Shown here: piece by piece, positions 28,633 through 38,127 of the stretch
How positions within the stretch are numbered: the stretch's first letter is position 1
Layout of the letters: the number at the start of each line of letters is the position of its first letter
Assembly (NCBI RefSeq): GCF_001423905.1
Contig: NZ_LMPQ01000001.1
Coordinates: forward strand, 900,808 to 954,116
Direction: 5' to 3'
Source: Frigoribacterium sp. Leaf186
GTDB lineage: Bacteria > Actinomycetota > Actinomycetes > Actinomycetales > Microbacteriaceae
Length of the DNA stretch: 53,309 nucleotides
Translations under genes and position numbers: made by a program
The notes under the pieces: model-generated
Database searches by the model: none
Told to the model about the DNA's origin: nothing
Seen by the model: the letters and a program-made list of their open reading frames with translations, nothing else

Positions 28633-31584
28633 TCACTCGGCCGTGGCCTCGGACGTCGCGGCCTTCGCCGTCGTCGCCTTCTTCACGGGAGCCTTCTTCG
28701 CGGGGGCCTTGGCTGCGGTCGCCTTCGCTGCGGTCGTCTTCGCCGCGCCGGTCTTTGCGGCCGGCGCCTTCTTGGCCGGTGCCTTCTTGACCGGCGCCTT
28801 CTTGGCGGGCGCCTTCTTGGCGGCGGTCTTGGGCTTGGCCGGCCCCTTGGCCCGCTTGTCGGCGAGCAGTTGGACGGCCCGGTCGAAGTCGACCTCTTCG
28901 ACCGTCTCGCCGCGCGGGATGGTCGCGTTGGTCTCGCCGTCGGTGACGTACGGGCCGAACCGGCCGTCCTTCACCTTGATCGGCTTGCCGCTGACCGGAT
29001 CGGCCTCGAACTCCTTCAGGGCGCTGCTGGCCTTGCGGGCGCCGTACTTCGGCTGGGCGTAGAGCTCGAGCGCACCGGGCAGGTCGATCTCGAAGATCGC
29101 GTCCTCGCTCGTCAGCGACCGGGTGTCGGTCCCCTTCTTCAGGTAGGGACCGTAGCGCCCGTTCTGCGCCTGGATCTCGTCGCCGCTCTCGGGGTCGGTG
29201 CCGACGGTGCGAGGGAGGTCGAGCAGCCGCAGGGCCGTCGCGAGGTCGACCGTGTCGACGCTCATGCTCTTGAAGAGGGAGGCCGTGCGCTCTTTCGGGG
29301 CGGCGGCCTTCTTCGCGGGAGCCTTCTTGGCCGGGGCCTTCTTCGCGGCGGTCGTCGTCGCGGCGGCCGCGGGTTCGTTCACCTCGCCGGTCACGGGGTC
29401 CGCCGCGATCTCGCCGGCCGCCTCGTCGGACGCCGTCTCGGGAGTCCGCTCGGTGACGTACGGGCCGAAGCGGCCGTCCTTCGCGACGACCTCCTTGCCG
29501 GAGTCGGGGTTCACGCCCAGCACCCGGTCGCCGACGACGGGGGCGTCGATCAGCTCGCGCGCCTTCTCGGCGGTCAGCTCGTCGGGAGCGAGGTCTTCGG
29601 GCACGTTCACCCGGCGGGGCGTCTCGGGGTCGTCGCCCGGCGCCTCGAGGTAGGGACCGTAGCGACCGATGCGCAGCGTGACGCCCTCGGAGAGGACGAT
29701 GGAGTTGATGTCGCGGGCGTCGATCTCGCCCAGGTTGTCGATGACCTTGCGCAGGCCCCGGTGCGACTCGTTGCCGAAGTAGAAGCCGTTCAACCAGTCG
29801 ACGCGGTCGGCGTCGCCGCCGGCGATGAGGTCGAGGTCGTCCTCCATGCTGGCCGTGAAGTCGTACTCGACCAGGTCGGCGAAGTAGTCCTCGAGCAGGC
29901 GGACGACCGAGAACGCGATCCAGTTCGGCACGAGGGCCGTGCCCCGCGGGGTCACGTAGCCGCGGTCGACGATGGTCGACATGATGGCGGCGTACGTCGA
30001 GGGGCGCCCGATGCCGAGCTCCTCGAGCGTCTTCACCAGGCTCGCCTCGGTGTACCGCGGCGGCGCGGACGTGTCGTGGCCCTTGGCCTCGACCTCGTCG
30101 AGGCCCAGGGCCTGGCCCTCGGTCAGCGGCGGCAGCTTGGACTCGGCGGGCTCGGCGGCACCGTGCCGGTCTTCGTCGCGCCCCTCTTCGTAGGCGTTGA
30201 GGAAGCCCCGGAAGGTGATGACGGTGCCGGACGCCGCGAACTCGGCGAGGGTGCCCGACGCGGTGCGGGCCGTGATGCCCTCGACCGCCGCGGGGGTGGT
30301 CGCCGACACGACGACCGAGGCCGTCGAACCCTTCGCGTCGGCCATCTGCGAGGCGACGGTGCGCTTCCAGATGAGGTCGTAGAGCTTCCAGTCGTTGCCG
30401 CGCAGGACGGCCTGCATCTCGGACGGCGTCTTGAAGGTGTCGCCCGAGGGGCGGATGGCCTCGTGGGCCTCTTGGGCGTTCTTGCTCTTGCCCGTGTACA
30501 GGCGCGGCTTGTCGGGGACCGTCTCGGCCCCGTAGAGCTTGGCCGCTTGGCTGCGCGCCGCACCGATCGCCTGCTGCGAGAGCGCCGGCGAGTCGGTCCG
30601 CATGTAGGTGATGTGCCCGTTCTCGTAGAGCGACTGGGCCACGCTCATCGTCTGCCGGGCGGAGAAGCGCAGCTTGCGCGCGGCCTCCTGCTGCAGGGTC
30701 GACGTCGTGAAGGGGGCCGCGGGGCGGCGGGTGTAGGGCTTCGAGTCGACCGAGCCGACCACGACGTCGACGTCGGGCGAACCCAGGGCCTCGGCGAGCG
30801 CTCGTGCGGACGACTCGTCGAGCGCCACGGCCTCACCCTTCAAGCGGCCTCGGTCGTCGAAGTCACGACCGGCGGCCACCCGGCCGCCGTTGACGCGGAC
30901 GAGGCGTGACCCGAAGGCGACCTTCGCGTCGCCCTCGGCCGCGACGGGCTCGAAGGTGGCGGTGAGGTCCCAGTAGGACGCCGAGACGAAGGCCAGTCGT
31001 TCGCGCTCGCGATCGACGACGAGACGGGTCGCGGCGGACTGGACCCGGCCGGCCGACAGCCCGGGCCCGACCTTGCGCCACAGGACGGGCGAGACCTCGT
31101 AACCGTAGAGACGGTCGAGGATGCGTCGGGTCTCTTGGGCGTCGACCAGCGCGGTGTCGAGCTCGCGCGTGTTCTCTTGAGCCTTCTGGATGGCGTCCTT
31201 GGTGATCTCGTGGAACACCATGCGCTTCACGGGCACCTTGGGCTTCAGCTCTTGCAGGAGGTGCCACGCGATGGCCTCGCCCTCGCGGTCCTCATCTGTC
31301 GCGAGGTAGAGCTCGTCGGCGTTCTTGAGCGCGCGCTTGAGGTCGGAGACGGTCTTCTTCTTGGCGTCCGAGACGACGTAGTAGGGCTCGAAGCCGTTCT
31401 CGACGTCGACGGAGAACTTGCCCATCGACCCCTTCTTCAGCTCGGCCGGGAGGTTCTTCGGTTCGACGAGGTCGCGGATGTGACCGACGGAGGCCAGCAC
31501 CTCGTAACCGTCGCCGAGGTACTGCCCGATCGTCTTGGCCTTGGCGGGCGACTCGACGATGACCAGTTTCTTCGTGCCTGGCAC
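28633..31584 (-). CDS. topA: DNA topoisomerase I
   Basis: Relaxes negative supercoils; 983 residues. Toprim domain from KKLVIVESPAKAKTIGQYLGDGY with ATDEDREGEAIAWHL, and the active-site Tyr in GHITYMRTDSPALS. The C-terminal region contains several topoisomerase repeats, recognisable by the recurring (R/K)xGRYGPY or DGRFGPYV. A Lys/Ala/Pro-rich insert (about residues 745-775) splits them, and a 70-residue Lys/Ala tail ends the protein, likely binding DNA non-specifically. No zinc-finger cysteines are seen. GTG at 31584 has AAGGAG 4 nt upstream. Confidence 0.96.
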   Translation of the reverse strand: MPGTKKLVIVESPAKAKTIGQYLGDGYEVLASVGHIRDLVEPKNLPAELKKGSMGKFSVDVENGFEPYYVVSDAKKKTVSDLKRALKNADELYLATDEDREGEAIAWHLLQELKPKVPVKRMVFHEITKDAIQKAQENTRELDTALVDAQETRRILDRLYGYEVSPVLWRKVGPGLSAGRVQSAATRLVVDRERERLAFVSASYWDLTATFEPVAAEGDAKVAFGSRLVRVNGGRVAAGRDFDDRGRLKGEAVALDESSARALAEALGSPDVDVVVGSVDSKPYTRRPAAPFTTSTLQQEAARKLRFSARQTMSVAQSLYENGHITYMRTDSPALSQQAIGAARSQAAKLYGAETVPDKPRLYTGKSKNAQEAHEAIRPSGDTFKTPSEMQAVLRGNDWKLYDLIWKRTVASQMADAKGSTASVVVSATTPAAVEGITARTASGTLAEFAASGTVITFRGFLNAYEEGRDEDRHGAAEPAESKLPPLTEGQALGLDEVEAKGHDTSAPPRYTEASLVKTLEELGIGRPSTYAAIMSTIVDRGYVTPRGTALVPNWIAFSVVRLLEDYFADLVEYDFTASMEDDLDLIAGGDADRVDWLNGFYFGNESHRGLRKVIDNLGEIDARDINSIVLSEGVTLRIGRYGPYLEAPGDDPETPRRVNVPEDLAPDELTAEKARELIDAPVVGDRVLGVNPDSGKEVVAKDGRFGPYVTERTPETASDEAAGEIAADPVTGEVNEPAAAATTTAAKKAPAKKAPAKKAAAPKERTASLFKSMSVDTVDLATALRLLDLPRTVGTDPESGDEIQAQNGRYGPYLKKGTDTRSLTSEDAIFEIDLPGALELYAQPKYGARKASSALKEFEADPVSGKPIKVKDGRFGPYVTDGETNATIPRGETVEEVDFDRAVQLLADKRAKGPAKPKTAAKKAPAKKAPVKKAPAKKAPAAKTGAAKTTAAKATAAKAPAKKAPVKKATTAKAATSEATAE

Positions 31585-31743
31585 GGGACTCCTTGGGTGG
31601 TGGTGCGGCGACCCGGTCCGACGGACCGGGCGAGGGGCTGCAGGGCGAGGACGGGGTGCTCGATCGCTCCCACCGACCCCGAGGAACGTCGGGAGCCGTG
31701 CAGCCGACAGCCACACCATACACACCCGACGCCCGGGCCTCCT

Positions 31744-32124
31744 TCACGGGACACGGCCCCCGGGCGGGGCCGACGCGGGCGGCGGACCGGCCGTCGCACG
31801 GGCCCTGACGTCGAACGGCCCGAAGGCCGTCGCGACCTCGACCGTCACCTCTGCACCCGTCACGACGCACTCCGAGACCCCGACCCCGTTCGCCGCCGCC
31901 GTGACGGCCGCGCGGTCGCACGGTGTGCCCGCGACCAGGCCGGAGAGGGCGTCGGCCGCGGCGAGCGCCGAGGCGTCGGCCGCCCCGGCGGAGCGTGACC
32001 GGACGGCCAGCGCGGAGTGCGAGCCGACCAGCACGACGCCGAGGGCGGCGAGCGTCGCCAGGGCACCCGCGAGGACGGCGGTCGAAGTGCCGAGGTCGCA
32101 CGCCAGCAGGCGGCGCATCGTCAT
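31744..32124 (-). CDS. TadE-like (Rv3654c-like) secreted or pilus-associated protein
   Basis: A 126-residue protein with one N-terminal membrane helix (about residues 13-35, ATLAALGVVLVG) after a short basic start, followed by an Ala-rich stretch, AADASALAAADALSGL, and two cysteines. These resemble the small protein at the end of the mycobacterial Tad locus (Rv3654c family). It may be a minor pseudopilin. The ATG overlaps the TadE stop (ATGA), so translation is coupled. Last gene of the five-gene locus. Confidence 0.78.
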   Translation of the reverse strand: MTMRRLLACDLGTSTAVLAGALATLAALGVVLVGSHSALAVRSRSAGAADASALAAADALSGLVAGTPCDRAAVTAAANGVGVSECVVTGAEVTVEVATAFGPFDVRARATAGPPPASAPPGGRVP

Positions 32125-32498
32125 CGCCCGTCCGTGGGGGCACAGCTGCGGGAGGTCAACGTGACCGGCCCGCCCACGGGACCGAGACGGACGTCTCGGC
32201 GGAGGTCGATGCAGACGAGGTCGGGGCCGTCGGACCGGACGATCCGGGCTCCGGGTGCGAGACGCTCGAGGGTGGCCCCCACCGAGCTGCCGTCGCCCCG
32301 GGCCGTCTGCCGGGCGACGACGGCCGCGGCGTCGGCGAGGCGGACCGACTGCGAGGTGACGGCGAGGCTCGTCACGACGAACGCGACGACCACGATCAGG
32401 GAAGGCATCACCATGGCGAACTCGACCGTCGCCGTCCCCCCGTCGTCGAGGAGCGGCCGGAGGAGGCGCCCGCGGCACCCACGGACCCGACCGGACAC
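32121..32498 (-). CDS. TadE-family minor pseudopilin
   Basis: A 125-residue membrane-anchored protein. After a basic N-terminus it has the TadE-type sequence DDGGTATVEFAMVMPSLIVVVAFVVTS: a Glu five residues into the hydrophobic segment, as in Flp/Tad pseudopilins. The remaining 85 residues are periplasm- or surface-side with two Cys. GTG at 32498 lies 7 nt after the DUF4244 gene stop; the next in-frame GTG is at codon 5, so the start is a little uncertain. Confidence 0.8.
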   Translation of the reverse strand: MSGRVRGCRGRLLRPLLDDGGTATVEFAMVMPSLIVVVAFVVTSLAVTSQSVRLADAAAVVARQTARGDGSSVGATLERLAPGARIVRSDGPDLVCIDLRRDVRLGPVGGPVTLTSRSCAPTDGR

Positions 32499-32505
32499 GG
32501 GGTGC

Positions 32506-32763
32506 TCAACCGACCGTCAGGGCCGAGCGGACCAGGTCGGACAGGACGCCCCGGACCTCGTCCGACCTCATGATCGTCACGAGCAGCCCCGCGAAGCCCA
32601 CGGCGGCCATGATGACGATCGCGTACTCCGCCGTCGCGGCACCGTTGTCGGCCCGGGCGAGGCGCTGCGCGACGGTCACGAGACGAGGGGCTCGTGAGAC
32701 GCCCGGGGTGGACGTCGGGCCCGCCGGGGGGACGACGGGCTGCGGATCGGTGGTGAGTGTCAT
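32506..32763 (-). CDS. DUF4244 protein, Flp pilin-like
   Basis: An 85-residue protein with ADNGAATAEYAIVIMAAVGFAGLLVTIM: the Glu-Tyr pair next to the hydrophobic segment is the Flp pilin signature, where prepilin peptidase would cut just before the helix. The 45-residue leader is unusually long and Pro/Thr-rich. DUF4244 proteins in actinobacterial Tad loci are thought to be the major pilin. GAGAGG precedes the ATG. A small palindrome (32786-32804) sits upstream in the gap from the TadB/C gene. Confidence 0.85.
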   Translation of the reverse strand: MTLTTDPQPVVPPAGPTSTPGVSRAPRLVTVAQRLARADNGAATAEYAIVIMAAVGFAGLLVTIMRSDEVRGVLSDLVRSALTVG

Positions 32764-32866
32764 GGTGTTCCTCTCTCTAGGGGTGCGGCACCGCTGCGGT
32801 GCCGGTTCGAGCCTGTCGGGGTCACGGCGGCCGAGTCGTGACGCGGGCTCCTGCTGGGGACGACGG

Positions 32867-33955
32867 TCACCACGAGCCGGCTGTGGACGACACGAGCGAG
32901 ACGACCAGCGGGACGACCCCGATCACGAGGAAGGCCGGCAGGATGCACACGCCGAGCGGCAGCATGAGGGTGACCCCGAGCCGGCTCGCCGCGGTCTGGG
33001 CGGCGGAGCGGGCCTCCGACCGCAGTTCACGGGCCTCGGAGCGCAGGAGCACCCCCGCCGGGGCACCCGCGCGACGGGACAGGTCGAGCACGAGCTCGCA
33101 GCGCCGCCGCTCGGCGAGGTCGGCGGCCTCGTCGACCGCACCCGCGCCTCCTCGGGGGTCGGGGGCCACCCCGCCGACGCCGCACGAGGCGACGGCCTCG
33201 TCGACGGCGGTGAGGCCGGACGACCACGCTGCTCCCCCGGACAACGCCACCGCCAGCAGTTCGGGCCGCAGGCCCGGCACCCTCGGGGACGGGCGTGCGC
33301 GCCGGACGAGGTGCGCGTTCCACCGTCGTGCCAGCGTGACGAGACCCGCCGCGACGACGAGACAGGCCCAGCCGATCGGGGTGCCCACGAGGACGGCACC
33401 GGTGTCGAACCCCAACCCCAGGGAGAAGAGCAGACCCACGACCGGGAGCGCGAGCACCACCTGGGACGTCGCGCGGGGGCCGCTCAGCGCAACCCGGACG
33501 TCTCGTCGGGCCTCGTCGGCGGCACGCAGAGCCCTGACCACGGAGTGGAGGCAGTCGGCCATCGGAGCCCCGCTCGTCTCGGCGACGCGCCACGCACACG
33601 CCACCTGCCGCCACGTGCGCTCGAGCTCGAGGGCGTCCGGGACGCCGACGAAGCGGTCCTCGTCGAGCCACGAGACGAGACCGGCCGACACCGGGACGCC
33701 GTCGGCCCCACCGGAGGCCACGGCCTCGGCCAGCCGTCGTATCGGGCCGTCCGGCTCGACGGACGCGACGTGGCCCCAGGCTCGCGTCGGCGCGACCCCG
33801 GCCTCGACGAGGACCGCGAGGCGTTCGACGACGACGGCGGCCGGGGTCGGCGTCGTCCTGGTCCGCCTCGCCGTGTGGTGGCTCCGGGGACGGTGACTCG
33901 GGCGACGGAGGCCCGGGCCGTCCCGCCGGGTCGGGGCACCCGGCCGGTCAGTCAC
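32867..33955 (-). CDS. Type II secretion system F domain protein, TadB-TadC-like fusion
   Basis: Inner-membrane platform of the Tad pilus, 362 residues. Two F-domain-like halves are visible: ERLAVLVEAGVAPTRAW...WRVAETSGAPMADCLHSVV with two membrane helices after it, then PELLAVALSGGAAWSSGLTAVDEAV...LVLDLSRRAGAPAGVLLRSEA with a final hydrophobic segment (about 335-358). This suggests a TadB-like and a TadC-like domain in one chain. GTG at 33955 overlaps the tadA stop by 8 nt. Both separate proteins are usual in mycobacteria. Confidence 0.82.
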   Translation of the reverse strand: MTDRPGAPTRRDGPGLRRPSHRPRSHHTARRTRTTPTPAAVVVERLAVLVEAGVAPTRAWGHVASVEPDGPIRRLAEAVASGGADGVPVSAGLVSWLDEDRFVGVPDALELERTWRQVACAWRVAETSGAPMADCLHSVVRALRAADEARRDVRVALSGPRATSQVVLALPVVGLLFSLGLGFDTGAVLVGTPIGWACLVVAAGLVTLARRWNAHLVRRARPSPRVPGLRPELLAVALSGGAAWSSGLTAVDEAVASCGVGGVAPDPRGGAGAVDEAADLAERRRCELVLDLSRRAGAPAGVLLRSEARELRSEARSAAQTAASRLGVTLMLPLGVCILPAFLVIGVVPLVVSLVSSTAGSW

Positions 33956-35042
33956 GCAGCCCCGTCCGGGCGCACAGTCGCCCGTCGGGGCCGACGGCCA
34001 GGTGCCCGATGTCGGCGAGCCTCCGGTGACCACCGCGACGCTCGAGGTGGAAGACGGCGTCGATCGCGCTGACGGCTTGGCGGGCCAGGGCGTCGACCGA
34101 CAACCCGGCGAGTGCCCCCAGCGCCTCGAGACGCGCGGGCACGTCGTCCAGCCCGTTGGCGTGCACGGTGCCCGCCCCTCCGTCGTGACCCGTGTTCAGG
34201 GCCGCGAGCAGGTCACGGATCTCGCGCCCTCTCACCTCGCCCACCACGAGTCGGTCGGGTCGCATGCGCAGCGCCTCGCGGACGAGGCGGGACAGGTCGA
34301 CTCCCCCGGCACCCTCGAGGTTCGGCTGGCGCGTTTCGAGCGCCACGACGTGGGGGTGACGCGGTCGCAGTTCGGCGACGTCCTCGATCGTCACGATGCG
34401 GTCCGAGGCGGGCGCCTCGGACAGGAGTGCCGCGAGGAAGGTCGTCTTGCCCGCCCCGCCCGACCCGCTGACGAGCACGTTGGCCCGTCGGGTCACGCAA
34501 CGCGTCACCGAGTCGAGGTCGCCCCCGTCGAAGAACCCCCGCCGCTCGAGATCGAGCAACGACGGCGACTCGGCACGGGGCACGCGGATGGACAGGGCGG
34601 TGCCCGCGACCGCGAGCGGCGGGAGGACCACGTGCACGCGGACGCCGTCGCCGAGGCGGACGTCCACGCACGGACTCGTCTCGTCGACGTGGCGTCCCCC
34701 GAGCGACACCAGACGCACGGCCACCTGCCGTGCCGAGGCCTCTGACAGGTGGACCGCCGTCTCGGCTTCGGCCCCGCCACCTCGATCGACCCAGACCCCG
34801 ACCCCGCCGGTCACGAAGACGTCCGTGACGTCGGGTTCGTCGAGGAAGCGTGCGAGCGGACCGAAGGCGGACCGCTGCTGCCTGGTGAACCTGGCGTGTA
34901 CCCCGATCTGCGAACCTGTACCCCGTTCTGGAACCGTCGTGGACGACGGCCGGAGGACGAAGCGGGCAGGCGGGTGGTCGAGGGTGAGCGACGGGTGACG
35001 GTCGGGCTCAGCGGGCCGGGACGGACGGGGTGGAGAGGACAT
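33948..35042 (-). CDS. tadA: Tad pilus secretion ATPase
   Basis: Cytoplasmic hexameric ATPase driving Flp pilus assembly, 364 residues. It has DEPDVTDVFVTGGVGVWVDRG near the start (N-terminal domain), Walker A GSGGAGKTT, the Asp box TIEDVAELRP, Walker B RLVVGEVRG and the His box NTGHDGGAGTVHAN. The ATG at 35042 was chosen since the frame upstream is Arg/Cys-rich. First gene of the locus; no CpaE/TadZ-like gene lies upstream, where instead a 6C RNA is found. Two copies of GGGGTACA on the coding strand lie in the early coding region. Confidence 0.9.
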   Translation of the reverse strand: MSSPPRPSRPAEPDRHPSLTLDHPPARFVLRPSSTTVPERGTGSQIGVHARFTRQQRSAFGPLARFLDEPDVTDVFVTGGVGVWVDRGGGAEAETAVHLSEASARQVAVRLVSLGGRHVDETSPCVDVRLGDGVRVHVVLPPLAVAGTALSIRVPRAESPSLLDLERRGFFDGGDLDSVTRCVTRRANVLVSGSGGAGKTTFLAALLSEAPASDRIVTIEDVAELRPRHPHVVALETRQPNLEGAGGVDLSRLVREALRMRPDRLVVGEVRGREIRDLLAALNTGHDGGAGTVHANGLDDVPARLEALGALAGLSVDALARQAVSAIDAVFHLERRGGHRRLADIGHLAVGPDGRLCARTGLRD

Positions 35043-35411
35043 GCCCCGACGGTAGGCACGCGACCGCCAGTACAGACAGATCGGTGGGCATCGGTGGGGA
35101 TGCTTCGCCCGCACCAGGACGTGGGGAGGAGGCGACGCCCCACCCGGGCGAGGGCCGGGTGAAAAGAGAGGGGCGGCACCGGTTGGGGGGAACCGGTGCC
35201 GCCACGTGCGTCGGGCGATTGGGGGGAATCAGCGCGACGCACGTCGGAATCTAATCCGACTCGCCCACTGTACCCCAGATTGCCCCTCGCGCACCACGAC
35301 GGCGTCACGGTCGCGGGCGTGTCGCAGGCGTCGGTCCGCCGTGACCTCCGGAGTAAGGTCGTCGGCGCGGCTCCGTGCCGCGGTTCACGCAACGACGCGA
35401 GAGGACTTCCG
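35043..35411. other. Intergenic region between divergent tadA and acs
   Basis: A 369-nt gene-free stretch. It holds the 6C RNA on the minus strand (about 35162-35260) and, on the plus strand, a possible acs -10 (TAAGGT, 35354-35359) and the acs ribosome site. A small open frame of 31 codons (GTG 35159 to TAA 35252) overlaps the RNA on the other strand but is best explained as a by-product of the hairpin repeats. No other gene is visible. Confidence 0.8.
35162..35260 (-). ncRNA. 6C RNA
   Basis: Two hairpins on the minus strand, each with a C6 loop: a first, imperfect stem (35244-35204) and a second, perfect 13-bp stem (35203-35172). They are followed by a U-rich tail (CUCUCUUUUC), as in a Rho-independent terminator. 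Two stem-loops with six or more loop cytosines define the actinobacterial 6C RNA class. In mycobacteria this RNA lies beside the Tad locus, before Rv3661, matching its place here. The length would be close to 95-100 nt. TSS is estimated: a TACAGT -10-like box lies at 35272-35267. Function remains poorly known; the loops could pair with G-rich mRNA leaders. Confidence 0.88.
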
Positions 35412-37364
<1,953 letters not shown>

Positions 37365-37391
37365 CGCGGCTCGGACACGGCCCGTGACGAC

Positions 37392-37424
37392 GACGGCCCC
37401 TCCTCTGGTCGAGGAGGGGCCGTC
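37392..37424. terminator. Bidirectional terminator between acs and the RidA gene
   Basis: A 14-bp perfect stem (37392-37405 with 37411-37424, loop TGGTC) lies 28 nt after acs and 25 nt from the convergent RidA stop. Confidence 0.85.
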
Positions 37425-37448
37425 GGTGCGTCAGGACGAGGAGGCGCG

Positions 37449-37919
37449 TCAGCGGACCTCGAGGACGAGCTCGACCTCGACGGGCGAGTCGAGCGGCAGC
37501 ACCGCCACCCCGACCGCGCTGCGGGCGTGACGACCGGCCTCGCCGAAGATCTGGCCGAGCAGGTCGGAGGCCCCGTTGATCACGCCGGGCTGACCCGAGA
37601 AGTCGGGGTCTGACGCGACGAAGCCGGTCAGCTTCACCACGCGCACGACGTCGTCGAGCGAGTCGAGCACCGTCGCCGCCGCCGCGAGGCCGTTCAGGAC
37701 GCAGGTCGCCGCGAGCGCCTGGGCGTCGGCCGGTTCGACCAGGCCGTGGCCCTCGCCCACCTTGCCGGTCGACGGCAACTGGCCGTCGACGAAGGGAAGC
37801 TGCCCCGCCGTGAAGACGAGCGACCCGCTGCGGAGGGCGGGCAGGTACGAGCCCGCGGGCGCCGCGACCGGCGGGAGGACGAGACCCAGCTCGGCCAGGC
37901 GGTCGTCGACCGTACCCAT
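37449..37919 (-). CDS. RidA/YjgF family protein
   Basis: A 156-residue RidA-fold protein; such proteins hydrolyse reactive enamine/imine intermediates of amino acid metabolism. It has SGSLVFTAGQLPFVDGQLP, AAQALAATCVLNGLAAA-type helix (here DAQALAATCVLNGLAAA) and the late HARSAVGVAVLPLDSPVEVELVLEV strand. Canonical RidA has an Arg in R-x2-V near this strand; here HARSAVGV keeps that Arg. The slightly long form with this spacing resembles Rv3678c. Its ATG overlaps the DUF4177 gene stop by one base. Confidence 0.88.
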   Translation of the reverse strand: MGTVDDRLAELGLVLPPVAAPAGSYLPALRSGSLVFTAGQLPFVDGQLPSTGKVGEGHGLVEPADAQALAATCVLNGLAAAATVLDSLDDVVRVVKLTGFVASDPDFSGQPGVINGASDLLGQIFGEAGRHARSAVGVAVLPLDSPVEVELVLEVR

Positions 37920-38077
37920 CAGGCGTCCTGGCGGGGGCGCTTGAGCCACGCGACGGGACCGCCCTCGGGGCCCTGGGTCACCTGGACGAGCTCCCACCCG
38001 TCGGAGCCCCAGTTGTTGAGGATCGCCGTGCTGTTGTGCACCAGCAGGGGCGTCGTCGTGTACTCCCAAAGGACCAT
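37919..38077 (-). CDS. DUF4177 small protein
   Basis: A 52-residue protein, shorter than usual ORF cut-offs: MVLWEYTTTPLLVHN at the start, then ILNNWGSDGWELVQV and a basic end (WLKRPRQDA). The WEYTTTPLL...LNNWGxDGWELV pattern is DUF4177. Function unknown. Its TGA overlaps the RidA ATG (TGATG at 37917-37921), so both are probably made together, as in the mycobacterial Rv3678A-Rv3678c pair. ATG at 38077 is only 50 nt from the divergent PBP gene, so they share a compact promoter region. Confidence 0.85.
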   Translation of the reverse strand: MVLWEYTTTPLLVHNSTAILNNWGSDGWELVQVTQGPEGGPVAWLKRPRQDA

Positions 38078-38094
38078 TTCGGCTTCCGTTCAGC

Positions 38095-38121
38095 TTGAAA
38101 TTCGGCGATGTCGCTTACCCT
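38095..38121 (+). promoter_or_regulatory. Promoter of the PASTA-PBP gene, leaderless type
   Basis: TTGAAA (38095-38100) and TACCCT (38116-38121) are separated by 15 nt, a little short. The -10 ends 6 nt before the ATG at 38128, implying transcription starts at or very near the start codon. No ribosome site is present. Confidence 0.55.
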
Positions 38122-38127
38122 GATCCT

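Noticed and set aside
28570-30909. 779-codon plus-strand frame over topA
   Set aside because: Arg/Gly/Leu-rich shadow; topA on the other strand has all catalytic motifs.
35159-35254. 31-codon plus-strand ORF with a 12-residue repeat (RLGG...)
   Set aside because: It overlaps the 6C RNA on the opposite strand; the apparent peptide repeat is a by-product of the two similar hairpins.
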